Counted from the first letter of the stretch, positions 9,744 through 21,210 are shown. The stretch is 64,000 nucleotides of DNA from Rhipidocladum racemiflorum (GCA_036346355.1 CM070583.1:8990001-9054000), one strand, 5' to 3'. Made by a program: numbers and translations. The notes: generated by a model not told the origin, from the sequence alone.

Positions 9744-11108
9744 GATCGCTAGGAACTCTATCCCATCTATTAATATTCTCACCCCAGAACATCCTACTTT
9801 CGTTCGGAGTTCGGAACCAGGGGTTTGAACTAAAAGCATGCATTTAAGTCTTGCAATCACCAAATCATTTTTAACAGCAAAGCCTTGAGAAATAAACGAA
9901 TGCGAAGCTCCAGAATGAAACAAAACTGTTGCAGGTACTGAGTTGACAAGTAACTTACCCAGTACGACGTCCGTGGCATTCTGAAGTGCATCTGCTGTGA
10001 CATGGTTGATTCGGCCTCTCAACACAGTCTGGGGTGTTGCTCCTGGTGCTGGCGTCCTGGCTGGTGTGGATCCCAGATTGAAGCAAACTGGGGTCACTCC
10101 TGCTGTCTTCTTAGGGCAACTGTTGGCAAAGTGTCCTGGCTCATTGTAGTTGTAGCAGCGTCTCACTGTCCCCTGTTGATTGCCTGAAGTGGCGTTTCTG
10201 GCTGGTGCTGGGGTCTGATAGTTCTAATTGACGGGTCTCGGTGCTGGTGACGGTGTCCTTGTGGCACTCTGCGGCTGGAATCTGAAAAACTGATTGGGCG
10301 CAACCCTCAAACGTTGTTGTGCTCCCTAACGCGATCCCTGCTGTTGCATCCTGCGCTTCCTGTTCTCATCCAGTTCCTTGCGCTTGTCCTCAAGAATAAG
10401 CGCCTTATTCACAAGCTCCTGGAAATCCGGAAAGGTGTGGGTGATCAGTCCCACCTGCAGTCCTGAGTTAAGTCCCTTCATGAAGCGAGACTGCCTGGCT
10501 TTATCTGTCGCTACGTCTTCAGGTGCGTAGCGTGCAAGCTGTGTGAACTTGTTCAGGTATTCGGCCACCAGCTGATTACCTTGCTTCAGTGCTCTGAACT
10601 CCTCCTTCTTGAGGTCCATAATTCCTTCTGGCACGTGATACTGATGAAATGCAACTGTAAACTCCTCCCAAGTGATGTCCTGTGGGTTATCCCGCGTAAC
10701 GCAGAAGTTTTCCCACCATTCAGCGGCTGTTCCTTCCAACTGATGAGAAGCGTAGAGCACTTTCTCATTTCCCATGCATTGAGCAATGTGTAGCTTCCTC
10801 TCAATTGACCTTAACCAGTCATCGGCCTCCAATGGATTAGCATTCTCGGAGAAAGTGGGGGGATGAGTCCTCATGAACTCTGACAGTCTTGTATTCTGGC
10901 GTTGCCCTTGATTGACTTGATTAGCGGTAGCTTGAGCAGTGACGTGCTGCATCTGTTGCATCATGGCATGCATCAACTGAGTCTGAGCAGCAAGAAAAGC
11001 TCCAAAATTCTGCATGTCAACTGGCGGTGCTGGTGCTCCATCATTGGGGTTTCCATCTGGACGATAACCACTTCCATTGCCTCCAAGGTTTCCGCGGGTG
11101 TTCACCAT
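9744..11108 (-). pseudogene. gag: X-left gag and start of protease
   Basis: The gag ORF starts at 11108 (MVNTRGNLGGNGSG) and is open for 260 codons to 10326, with the gag core at LEGTAAEWWENFC and FHQYHVPEGIMDLKKEEF. A TAG at 10326 and another near 10228 interrupt the same frame, which then continues to a zinc knuckle CYNYNEPGHFANSC (about 10160-10119; second Cys is Tyr) and a protease with VLFHSGASHSFIS, where the catalytic Asp codon has become His at 9915-9917. Protease ends at the duplication junction near 9743. Confidence 0.85.
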
Positions 11109-11374
11109 CTGTCGATTGCTTCAAGGTTTCAGAGATGAGAGGGAACAAGAATAGACAAGTAGTAGGGGAAACTTATGCGGGGAAAAAGGTGTAACTCAAA
11201 ATCCGACTTTATTATTATTAATAATAATAATAACTTGGTATGGTTGCTTACAGTGCCTAAAGGCCTGCAACACATACTGCACACTCAGCAAACAATGAAA
11301 ATCCAACGCCTCTAAGGATGACTCTTATTCTATAACGCGACTCGACGAAGGAGTCTCAACCTCAAAACCTACGC

Positions 11375-12088
11375 TCACTCCTCGAGAAAACCTCCCCTGT
11401 CTCCTTGCGGCGGGTGCGACGGCATAGGCGCGAAACAATCGCCATGCCCCTCAACTGTGGTAGTCGAAGAAGCAGTGTCCTCATCAAGATCTAGATCCTC
11501 CGGGTCCGGTTCATGTAGCTCGAGCACTGGCTCCGGTCCTGGCCCATACAATGCAATCTCCAACTCGTCAATCCTTCGCAAAAGATGAGACACATACTCT
11601 TGAGCCTCCCTCCATCGTTTCTTCTCCACCGTGGCCTCCTCCCGAGCTTTCTGTAGTTCCCGGTTCGTATCATCGAGCGCATCCTCCTGAGCGATGACAA
11701 GTCGTGCCAGCTGTGTGACCGTGGTATTCTCGTCCTGAATCAACTTCGGGTCGAGAAGGTTGTTGTTGCATGGATGGTAGCGGTACTCTGCTCCCTCCAG
11801 CTCGCTGGCGTAGATGCGGGCGACGTGTCGCATTGCTCGTCGTGATACCTCCTGAATTCCCATCTGTATTGTCGACCTCCTGGCGGTGCAGTATATTGGA
11901 CGATTGCCCTTGCCCTTCTTCCAGGCATGTACCATGATCTTCACGTCACAAGCCTTAATCAGTCCCGCTTGCCTGATGACGTTCACTTGGTATTGCGGCT
12001 TCTCAAATCCTTCGAGAAACTGCATCATACGCCAAAGTTCTGCGGCGTGGCCAACCTCAAGATCGACGTAGTTGATCTCTCCTTCCAT
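11375..12088 (-). CDS. Extra ORF between PBS and gag of element X (orf0-like)
   Basis: An intact 237-codon ORF sits between PBS and gag on the element's sense strand. The N-terminal half has ITVYAR-like sequence (here VKIMVHAWKKGKG) and a conserved block RRSTIQMGIQEVSRRAM; residues about 110-180 look like a coiled coil (TNRELQKAREEATVEKKRW); the tail is acidic and ends PPQGDRGGFLEE. X-right carries a homologue at 56377-57156 with a stop and a frameshift. I know of no function. Additional ORFs before gag have been reported in some rice gypsy families, to which this may correspond. No motif suggests an enzyme. Confidence 0.7.
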   Translation of the reverse strand: MEGEINYVDLEVGHAAELWRMMQFLEGFEKPQYQVNVIRQAGLIKACDVKIMVHAWKKGKGNRPIYCTARRSTIQMGIQEVSRRAMRHVARIYASELEGAEYRYHPCNNNLLDPKLIQDENTTVTQLARLVIAQEDALDDTNRELQKAREEATVEKKRWREAQEYVSHLLRRIDELEIALYGPGPEPVLELHEPDPEDLDLDEDTASSTTTVEGHGDCFAPMPSHPPQGDRGGFLEE

Positions 12089-12285
12089 CTGTCAAAGGAT
12101 ACTTGCGTTAGAACGCAGCACTTTAAAATCAATGTGGAAGACGAAAGAACTCAGCAAGGGGTATGAACAAGAATGAAAGGGGTAAGTCGAGAATTCATTC
12201 ATTATCTTGACAAATTTTATCTTTAGAAAATAAGTTTTATCCTCACTACGACCATTCTAACTATGGGTGAGCCTACAGTCAGTAT

Positions 12286-12298
12286 GGCTCTGATACCA
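12286..12298 (-). other. Primer binding site of X-left (initiator tRNA-Met type)
   Basis: On the minus strand TGGTATCAGAGCC begins four bases after the LTR end. X-right has the same sequence at 56165-56177. Complementarity to the 3' end of initiator tRNA-Met is the standard reading of TGGTATCAGAGC. Confidence 0.85.
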
Positions 12299-12670
12299 CC
12301 TCTGTCAGGACCCGAATTTGCAAATCCGGACCCTCTGTGTATTCAGCACTAGTCCAGGAACGCGCTAGTGCACACAGTCTTAACGTTGGTAAATATCACA
12401 ATCATACCACTCGATACTAATAAAGTACTTTAATTAAATAATCAAACTGGTTGCTTGACCTTAGGGTCAAGTTACAAATATACGCCACGCAGGGCAAAAC
12501 TTAATAAGAGAGAAATAATAGCAGCGGAAAATAAGATAACTTCGTGGCGCCATCCAGTATACCACAGGCAACTGACTGGGCTCGCTTCCTAGTTAGACGG
12601 ATCTTCTGGGAGCTCCTCCTCCAAAGCTGGTGTAGACTCTTCTTCAGCTGGTGTTGTATTGTGGCAAGGG

Positions 12671-12687
12671 TGAGTACTTGGTACTCA
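12671..12687 (-). promoter_or_regulatory. Conserved LTR hairpin (X-left)
   Basis: On the minus strand the arms are TGAGTAC and GTACTCA around a 3-base loop, flanked by TTGC and CCCTTGC. It lies about 370 bp inside the LTR from its PBS-side end. The same architecture with different arm sequences occurs in the other long LTRs listed here. Confidence 0.6.
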
Positions 12688-13584
12688 GCAAATCATGCAC
12701 AGAATGCAGCTAATATACTATATGCATGGCTTGGTACAAAGGAATAACTCAGGGTATATTTGCATTAAACAGCATTTGACAATTAGCATAAGTAGATTCG
12801 AAAGCAGTAGAAACAAGTATAACATTAATAACTTTTCTAGGAGTTTAATCACATCTTTCCCATTCCTAATCCACATTTCCATCAACATCACTATTTAACC
12901 AAACCCAACCTTTCAAATCCAAGTTATTTTCAAGAAAGTCTAACCCTTAACTGTAATTCCCGAGCGATGTCCAATACCGCGGACACGGCTATTCGAATAG
13001 ATTTTACACTCTGCAGAGGTTATGCACTTTACCCACAAGATACAGTCAAACACCACAAAGGCGAGTGTCCGTAACAAAGCCTTTCGAAAACCTCTAACAG
13101 CACAAGTGGTCCTCCCCGGTTGTTGCACACTAACCCTTCCCTTAGCTAAGGCGAAGTTTAGGCCAATCAACCGTTAGATGGGTACCTGGCCGCAGCCCCG
13201 GTACGCTCCCCCGTACAACTTACACAAAGGGTGTAGTTGACATCCTGAGGTCCCACAGGTACGTTATTAGCAACTTAATCAAATAGGTCCGTCCCATTAA
13301 AGACATGTGGTTGCACATTTGACTCAGTTCAAAGGCTTGCAAGGTTAAGTCCTTAGGGTGACCAGGGCAAGACTACCCGAAGAACCAAACCAACATCCCC
13401 GGTGCCACAACTGGCCCACCCGATCATTCTTGCCACATGCCCCGGTCAAAAGCTATTTATCAAAACCCAATTGATTACCATGCACCACGTGCCATCAACA
13501 TCACATGATACCTTTCCAAAACAGGTTCAATATATCATTAAGTCAATATTAACATTTGATTGTTCAAAATCATGTCATGAGCAC

Positions 13585-14617
13585 TGTCAGCGTTCTAGCT
13601 AACAGGCACCTCCGGATCGGGTGCTTATAAGGTTCTAACGGGGGGGCTTTAGATGTGATCGCCGGAGAAGAAAGATGAATGGGATGATGGCGGAGCTCAA
13701 AGGAATGGAGACGCTACGGTTTTACCAGGTTCGGGCCCTCCAAAGAGTAACAACCCTAGTCCTGTTCTTTGTGGTATTGCTTGGGTTCTTGGTTGAGAGA
13801 ATGGAAACCTCTCAGAAACCAACCCCCTCTCTCATGCACCCTGGCCCTCTTTTATACTTGGGCTCACGGGGGCGCATGGGAGGCTTACATTGCGAGCCTT
13901 CTCATTACACTGCTACGGGCGCATTTAATAGACCTGTCGCTATTCTTACATCTCATCATCACCCGTCGCAGCCGTCACATCCCTGCCTCGGGCCTTACGT
14001 CCGCCAACGCTGCCCGTTTTGCCAGGGGGTAAGGTGCTATCGTGGTGTCACACACCATTAATGCACGCCTAGGGAAGACGCGTCGCCATGCTGCCTTCTT
14101 CACGCTTTGCATTCAATGCGCACGACTCGCATTAAATGCCCTTGACTTAGGCGCTGCAGCCTCGGGAGTGGGCGCCAGCGGAGTGGCCTGCATGCCACCT
14201 GTCCGGTGGGCGCCCACCTTGCCAGTCACCTGAGGGCGTGGTCTGCCACGCGCCCCTTGGGCGACCACCTTCCTGGTCGCCCAGCGGTGTGGTCCGGTAG
14301 CCATCTGTCCGCTGGGCGGCCACCTTTCTGGGCGCCCGGTGGCGTGGCCTGGTCGCCACCTGTCCACCGGGCGACCACCTTCTTGGGCACCCAGTGGTGT
14401 GACCTGATCGCCACCTGTCCACTGGGCGGCCACCTTCCTGGGCGCCCGGTGGCGTGGCCTGGTCGCCACCTGTCCACCGGGCGACCACCTTCTTGGGCGC
14501 CCAGTGGTGTGGGCTAATTGCCACCTGTCCACCGGGGCGACCACGCCGGGGAGCTGCCCGCCCGGTGGTCTCTTTTATTGCGGGGGAGTGGGGACCCTGG
14601 CGTAAAATACGCCGACA
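13585..14617 (-). repeat. 3' LTR of D
   Basis: It begins on the minus strand TGTCGGCGTATTTTACGCC and ends CGCTGACA. It contains a minus-strand TATAAAA at 13850-13856 and the 55-bp array at 14177-14561. It adjoins the polypurine tract at 14618. Confidence 0.9.
14177..14561. repeat. 55-bp tandem repeat inside the D LTR
   Basis: Unit starts fall at about 14177, 14232, 14287, 14342, 14397, 14452 and 14507, all 55 bp apart. Alternate units are most alike (GCGTGGCCTGGTCGCCACCT versus GTGTGACCTGATCGCCACCT), so the higher-order unit is a 110-bp dimer. The array recurs in the other LTR at about 19043-19427. Open frames on both strands here are artefacts of the repeat. Confidence 0.85.
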
Positions 14618-14635
14618 GTAGCCCCCGGGCCCATC
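14618..14635 (-). other. Polypurine tract of D
   Basis: The minus strand reads GGGCCCGGGGGCTAC directly before the 3' LTR start. It matches the GGGGGCT core of the Tat element at 4771-4783. Confidence 0.7.
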
Positions 14636-14922
14636 CAGGAGCGCTTTTTGGACCTACCATTTTCTTCTTTTCTTTCTCTTAGATGTCCCTTGCGAAACCG
14701 CTTAGTCTCCTGGGTGGGGCCACTTAATAAACCCGCACGCTCCGCAGTCTTCATGGGACCTTCTGGCTTCTTCCGTTTCTCAAGGCGGTTTGCGCAGTTA
14801 TTCCTGCCTTTAAACTGTCGCACGATCCTTGAGGTGCGCCTTTTTAATGGGGCTTTTGAACTTCCGCTTTTTCGAACCGCCGCGCCCCTTCGGTTTTCCC
14901 GCCGAAGGATCCCTCGCAGCCT

Positions 14923-14928
14923 TATAAG
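14923..14928 (+). promoter_or_regulatory. TATA-like box of the antisense gene in D
   Basis: CTTATAAGAG lies about 108 bp upstream of the plus-strand ATG at 15036 and in the interior of D, not its LTR. Element A1 has a comparable box in front of its antisense ORF. Confidence 0.45.
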
Positions 14929-15035
14929 AGGTCGATCGAGGGGGAGCGGTTCAGCCTCTTCCTACTTTCCTTTCTGCCTCAGAGCCTGTTTCATCTTCTT
15001 CTTTGTCGACGCGCTCTGATACCTTCCCGCGCCTG

Positions 15036-17575
15036 ATGGCTCCCGTTCTTCCATCGTCATCCGTCGAGGAGGAGGTCGCCACCAGGCTCTCCCGGAACAT
15101 AACTGCGGGCACTCTCCGTGTTCGCCCCGGGACCGTCGAGCCCCATTGCCGACCCGGAGAAGTGGTCTTCTTCGGGTGGCAGCTTCTGGCCGGCCTGCTG
15201 CCGCCGGTTTCGGACTTCTACCTCTCCGTTCTTAACTTCTACGCCATTCATCACATCCATCTTCCCCCCAACTCTGTCATCCTCCTTTCCGCCTTTGCCT
15301 ACTTCTGCGAGATGTTTGTAGGGGTACTACCCAATCTCCTTCTCTTTCGCTTTTTCTATACCCTCACGCCGGTGGCAATGGTCGCACACCGGGAGCTGCC
15401 ACCTGCGGCTCCGCGATGGGTCCATGTCGCGCTATATCCCGCTGGACTGTCGGTCCAATTGGAGGAATTGGCGTGAGGATTGGGTGTACGTCGAGGATGA
15501 CAGCGGCATCGAGGTGCTGGAGCTTCCGACTGGCCCGGCGATCAGCAACCCCAACTGGGGGGCCCACGTGAGCGTGACGCCTGAGCTCCAGGCGATGCTA
15601 GCCCGTGTTGACCAGCTGCGGACGGCGGGTCTGACAGGGCACATGGTCATCCGGGATTTCGTCTCCCGGAGGCTATGCCCTCTGCGCCGTCGCGTCCGCC
15701 CGGCCTGGCAGTACATGGGCGTAGGCGACGGGACCCAGAGCATCGTTGGAGGTAACCTGTCTCGTCCCAGATTGCTCACTGCTTTCCTTCTTTATTGGCT
15801 GAATCCGGTGCTGACAGTGCTTCTGCTTCTTGGGGTTTTCCCCCTCTTCTCTTTTGCCGACAGCCGCCGGGAACCTGTCACCTGACGCGATCGACAGGTG
15901 GATGGTACAGCTGGGCTTCGCCGGTCCTGTTCCGCCGTTCCCGACAGGCGCAGTCCCGCTTTGCCGGCTATCGCCGGGGGAGCGGGCGGCGATAATCCGT
16001 GCCCTGCCATCGATGGATGCCATGGGCACGTCCATTACGACGCGCCAGGTGCCTCTGACAATTCGGTAGCCTCCCCCCGCCGGCGGTCAGGGGAGGCGCA
16101 GTCGTCCGGACGATGGCGACGCCAACAGGGGCCCCTCTCAAAGGCCCCGCCTCCTGGGTCCGGCCGGGGCGGGTTCTTCAACGACAACCGCGGGGACTTC
16201 ATCTGCTGCAGCAGCCAGCTCCTCAATGGCGGGACAACAGCCGCCGCCCCCGACTTTGCTACCTCCGCCGCCGCCGGCATGATCCTTCCTCGCCCGCCCG
16301 GCGGCGAATCCTTCCGCCGCCACCGACAGCGGTGATTCCTCGCCCGCCGCCGCGCGGTGGTTTCCCAGCCGTCGCCGGCGGCGGCAGTGATTCCTCGCCC
16401 GCGCCGCCCGGCAGCGGTGGTTCCCCCGCCGTCGCCGCCGGCAGCGGTGATTCCTCCGCTGCCGCCAGCACCGGTCCCTAGACCGCTAGGACCGGCACCG
16501 GCAACGCCACGCGGGGGACTGGTCCTTACCCCAAGCGTGCCCCGATTCTCGAGGCCGCCGCCCAGGTATTCCTTCAAAAACGCACATGCGAATAAGTTTT
16601 TTCAAGTAACTGCTCACCATTACTTACCGCTCCCTCTCCAGGGTTTCTTCTTCGGACATTCCCGCCGCCGCGGCCAGAGTTGATCCCGTCGTCGCGGCGC
16701 GCGGCGCCTGATCCGAGATCGCCGACCCGTGAGCGCGCAGCGGGAGGGCGACCCTGCGTCGCCGCTGGTGGCTGCTCGCCTCAGCCTGCTTGGCCCCGCG
16801 CCCACCCCGGATCCTCCTTCTGCCTCCGTTCCTTCGGCGGACGCGGACGCCCTGCTGGCAGCCCTTAGAGAGCTCTACTCCAGCACGAGCACGCGTCTGA
16901 CGACGAGCCGGGAGCGGCTTACGGAGGCGGGAATTGAAATCAACCGCCTCCGCAAGGAGGTGGATGATCTGCGCTAGCGGGGAGCGGGGCTGGAGGCACA
17001 GCTGCGGCGGGAGCGGGAGCAGCGGGAGCAAAGCGCCCACCGCGCCGAAGAGCTTGCCGCGGAGCTGGAGACGGAGAGGGTCGAACGGGTCGGTCGGGCG
17101 GACCACGATAGGAATGCCGCGTCACGCCCACGGCCAGGCGGTGGCGACCTTGCTCCGTTGAAATTTGGACCGGTAGAGTCCGCGGGAGGAGAAGGCGCGG
17201 CACTATGCGTTCTGCCTCTACCGGACCGCGGACTTCCTCACGCTCCTGCCCGCCGCCCTTACCGCCAGGTCCGTCCAGGAGGGGCGCGCGGTGGCGGCGG
17301 CCACGGCGACGTTCGTGCTGGCCTGCTGCGTCAGTCGCGACGCCAATTTTGATCCCATGGCCACTGTCCAGGGGATCGAAGGCGACCCGACGCAGGCGGA
17401 GGAGCGAGTCCGGGGCGCCGCTGAGCGCGTTGCCGCGCAGCTGGAGATGGGGAATCCTCAGCTGGAGACGGTCGCGGAGGACGTGGCGATGGCGCTGGAC
17501 GTCGGTCCGATCGAAGAAGATGTGGCAGCTGCTGAGGCCGCAGCAGAGGCCGAGGATGAGCCACCCGAAGCTTAG
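15036..17575 (+). pseudogene. Antisense Transposase_28-type gene of D (frameshifted)
   Basis: The frame from ATG 15036 contains GEVVFFGWQLLAGLLPPVSD and LPPNSVILLSAFAYFCEM, the same domain as the A1 antisense ORF. Between about 15376 and 15395 homology moves by one frame and resumes before WRNWREDWVYVEDD, so there is an indel. A GT-AG intron fits 15752-15863; the next exon holds DAIDRWMVQLGF and ends near 16069. Pro/Ala-rich sequence follows (16100-16550), then a coiled coil (ERLTEAGIEINRLRKEVDDL, with a stop at 16975) and an acidic C-terminus ending EDEPPEA at 17575. Domain order matches A1: domain, Pro-rich linker, coiled coil. Splicing after the first intron is inferred. Confidence 0.65.
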
Positions 17576-18431
17576 CTTTATTTTCTTTAGCTCTTGCCTG
17601 TAATGACTTTAGATGTAAGACTTTTTATATGAAGCTGGGGCACAAGCTCCTGCTATGTTACTTAAAGATCGCTTTTTATCCTAATCTTTCCGGTTCCGCG
17701 CGAGCCAATTACGCGGCTGCTTTAAGACTTAAGGTCTTGTGCCAGGGGATCACTTTCCCCGAACCTCTTATCCCTAGCAAAATTTTGACTCCCAGGTAGC
17801 CTCTAGGGAACGAGCACTTAGTGATTCCGGGCCGGACCTTAGGTTCTTGGCAGTGGTGCTCGAGTCGCCGATCCCCACGGGGACACCCGGAGTGTCATGA
17901 CCGTGTTGGGGATCATGCCGAACCAGCCATCCAATCACCTAATCCCGTGCGCCGCTCTCACTTAGTGATTCCGCCTTCGCTATTGGGGCTTTGCGGGGTT
18001 ACGGGGTACTAGAGGCAAGTGCCCTGGCACTACCCGACAGAAGGCGAAAAGACCGAAAAGAGGGCAGCGAGAACAACTTTTCAGATAAGGGAAAAGAGTA
18101 TTCAACTCCAACAGAAGGCCTTCCCCGACCCGCGACGGAGAGGAGGACATACTCCGGCCGGTCGGGGAACGGAGCCTGGGACTTACAACCGATCAGGGGT
18201 AGAATCTGGAGGAGCGTCGCTCGCCAGCCCATCGACCCTCGGACGGGGTCGAAGGGTGCGAGTCCGTGCTCTCCTGAGAACCGGAGGGGGGGGAGCCCCC
18301 TGTTCGCCAGCAGGTCCTCGGGCAAGCTGCTGCGCTTTGAGCGTGACTCCGCCATGCGACTGGCGCGCCACCCGCTTCCCTGAGCTCCGAACTGGAAATT
18401 GAAAAAAGAGGGCAATCCAACCACCGATAGC
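17576..18431. other. Non-coding 5' leader of D
   Basis: In D's own orientation this follows the PBS. It contains no gag-like frame. It would be the packaging leader if D is mobilised in trans, and the 3' flank of the antisense gene. Confidence 0.5.
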
Positions 18432-18432
18432 T

Positions 18433-18448
18433 CCTACCTGGCGCGCCA
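18433..18448 (-). other. Primer binding site of D
   Basis: The minus strand reads TGGCGCGCCAGGTAGG one base after the LTR end GCTGACA. It is nearly the same PBS as in the Tat element at 5477. Confidence 0.85.
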
Positions 18449-18449
18449 C

Positions 18450-19483
18450 TGTCAGCGTTCTAGCTAACAGGCACCTCCGGATCGGGTGCTTATAAGGTTC
18501 TAACGGGGGGGGCTTTAGATGTGATCGCCGGAGAAGAAAGATGAATGGGATGATGGCGGAGCTCAAAGGAATGGAGATGCTACGGTTTTACCAGGTTCGG
18601 GCCCTCCAAAGAGTAACAACCCTAGTCCTGTTCTTTGTGGTATTGCTTGGGTTCTTGGTTGAGAGAATGGAAACCTCTCAGAAACCAACCCCCTCTCTCA
18701 TGCACCCTGGCCCTCTTTTATACTTGGGCTCAAGGGGGCGCATGGGAGGCTTACATTGCAAGCCTTCACATTACACTGCTACGGGCGCATTTAATAGACC
18801 TGTCGCTATTCTTACATCTCATCATCACCCGTCGCAGCCGTCACATCCCTGCCTCGGGCCTTACGTCCGCCAACGCTGCACGTTCTGCCAGGGGGTAAGG
18901 TGCTATCGTGGTGTCACACACCATTAATGCACGCCTAGGGAAGACGCGCCGCCATGCTGCCTTCTTCACGCTTTGCATTCAATGCGCACGACTCGCATTA
19001 AATGCCCTTGACTTAGGCGCTGCAGCCTCGGGAGTGGGCACCAGCGGAGTGGCCTGCATGCCACCTGTCCGGTGGGCGCCCACCTTGCCAGTCACCTGAG
19101 GGCGTGGTCTGCCACGCGCCCCTTGGGCGACCACCTTCCTGGTCGCCCAGCGGTGTGGTCCGGTAGCCATCTGTCCGCTGGGCGGCCACCTTCCTGGGCG
19201 CCCGGTGGCGTGGCCTGGTCGCCACCTGTCCACCGGGCGACCACCTTCTTGGGCACCCAGTGGTGTGACCTGATCGCCACCTGTCCACTGGGCGGCCACC
19301 TTCCTGGGCGCCCGGTGGCGTGGCCTGGTCGCCACCTGTCCACCGGGCGACCACCTTCTTGGGCGCCCAGTGGTGTGGGCTAATCGCCACCTGTCCACCG
19401 GGGCGACCACGCTGGGGAGCTGCCCGCCCGGTGGTCTCTTTTATTGCGGGGGAGTGGGGACCCTGGCGTAAAATACGCCGACA
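18450..19483 (-). repeat. 5' LTR of D
   Basis: It is the promoter-side LTR: a minus-strand TATAAAA at 18716-18722 would drive transcription toward the PBS at 18448. It carries the 55-bp array at about 19043-19427 and differs from the other LTR at about a dozen positions. Confidence 0.9.
18716..18722 (-). promoter_or_regulatory. TATA box of D 5' LTR
   Basis: On the minus strand TATAAAAGAGGGCC lies in the 5' LTR, about 270 bp before its end. The copy in the 3' LTR is at 13850-13856. Confidence 0.6.
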
Positions 19484-21200
19484 AGCACGTAGCAGGTCTA
19501 GGCAATATTCTACAACGATCTAATTTTCCAAGTTGGCAATTTAATAATATCCAACTAGTAAACCTCAACTAGGGTGACAAGGGTCATGGCACATATATAA
19601 TTAACCAAGGTGTCATACAGCAATTAGGCATTTATCTAATTCCCATAATTTAAAGAAAGTATTATCTAATTAAACTAGCATGCAATAGATTTAAATCGAA
19701 TTAATTTGAAATTGGGATCAACATGGTCAAAGCATAACTTGCCTTCAAAAAGTACTTGTTCTTGGTCCTGAGCTGGCTCCTGGGTCAATACTTCTCCTTC
19801 GAATCCTTCCGGCACTTCAACGTCTACTCGTAATGCGTGCAAATAGCAACGAATGAATAAAACAGTAAACAAAAAGTGCCCAAACATCCAAATAAAGTTC
19901 ATAAACAGAGAGAACATAATTTTATAAATTTTTAGAAACTGTAATCGTCAAATTCGGAGTTTAAATGCAAAAGATACAAACATTTAGAGTTTAAATAATC
20001 AATTAAATAATATTACAGAGAAAAACTTTAGTCCAAAAATTAAATAAAATTCATCATTAGGTAGATCTCAATTTTATACAAATTTAGAAATTTGAATCAC
20101 TCAAATCGGAGTTAAAATGCAAAAGTTATAAGCGTTTGAAGTTTGAACCAAATTCTGAAATCAATATTTCGAATTAATAAATCATTTTCTTTTTCGAAAA
20201 TTAATTATTGCGTCAGCAAGGACACGTGTCAGCCTCTGATTGGGTGGCTGACGTCAGCCAGTCCACGGGCTTAGCCCACGGTTCGGCTTGGGTCCACCGT
20301 GGACCCGGTCCACGGCCCACGTGTGACTGACAGGTGGGACCCACGGGGGTGACGTCATCGCTGACGTCAGCGGGGACTCAGCCCGCTGCTGACGGGTGGG
20401 ACCCACTGGTGACGTCACGGTGCGGTCACTGACATGTGGGCCCGCCTTGTCAGCGGCTAGGGTTCAAGCGCGCATGGCGTGGCTGACAGGTGGGCCCTCT
20501 GACACGCGGGCCCCGCGTGTCAAAGACACGCTCTCACGCGCGGCGCTGACCGCGGCGGTCAAGCTTCCCGCCACGTGGCGCGATCTTGGCCGTTGATTTG
20601 AAAATCAACGGCCCAGATTGGATCTAGCGTAACGCGTTGGAAAACAACTCCGCTGATCTGGACCGTTCGATCTTCATCGGACGGTCAAGATCTAATCTAA
20701 CGCAAACCACACGGCTAACCCTAACCGTTCGATCTAAATCTAACGGCTGAGATCCAATCCAACCTGGTGCAGTTCTAGCTACGTGGCACAATCTAAGCCA
20801 TTGGATCTAGATCCAACGGTTGGAATTAGATCTAGAGATCACAACGTGGAAAATACCTCCGGCGACGTGGCGCAATCTCAGCCGTGCGATGAGGATCCGA
20901 CGGCTAAAAAGCTTCGAGGCCACGGCGATGTCCACGGGGAAGTTTGCTGGCCGGAGATGTGGACGACGACGATGGCAGCGGCGTTGCGGGCGTGCTCCGG
21001 TGTAGTGGAAGGTCCCCTCCGACGCGGCTGGCTCTTGCGGTTCCGGATCTGACCTCAACGGCGGCGGAAACAACGGGAAACCGCGGCGGAACACACGATC
21101 AACTCCGGCGAGCGATTGCGGCGCAACCACGGCGGCTCGGGCGACGTTGTCTAGGGCTACGGGTGCGCACGGAAGTCGGCGTCACGACACGGGTGGCGGC

Positions 21201-21210
21201 GCATTAAATA
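21201..21210 (-). promoter_or_regulatory. TATA-like box in the X-left LTR
   Basis: TATTTAATGC on the minus strand corresponds to the plus-strand TATTTAATGCCCC at about 53304 in X-right, at a similar distance from the LTR start (about 630 bp). Conservation within a diverged GC-rich stretch suggests a core promoter. Confidence 0.5.

Larger units (their letters stand above)
13585..19483 (-). mobile_element. Young non-autonomous Tat-like LTR element D with only an antisense gene
   Basis: Two LTRs of 1033 and 1034 bp flank a 3.8-kb interior. The 5-bp duplication AGCAC is present at 13580-13584 and 19484-19488, and the surrounding X LTR resumes on the far side. On the minus strand the order is LTR, PBS, interior, PPT, LTR. 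No gag or pol sequence is detectable; the only coding potential is an antisense ORF on the plus strand. By hand I count 11 substitutions and one indel between LTRs (about 1.1%), so insertion is recent. It resembles Dasheng-type partners of RIRE2. Confidence 0.9.

Noticed and set aside
14113..14544. Overlapping open frames of 80-140 codons on both strands in the D LTRs (also 18979-19410)
   Set aside because: They follow the 55-bp GC-rich tandem repeat, whose length leaves several frames open; no family similarity.
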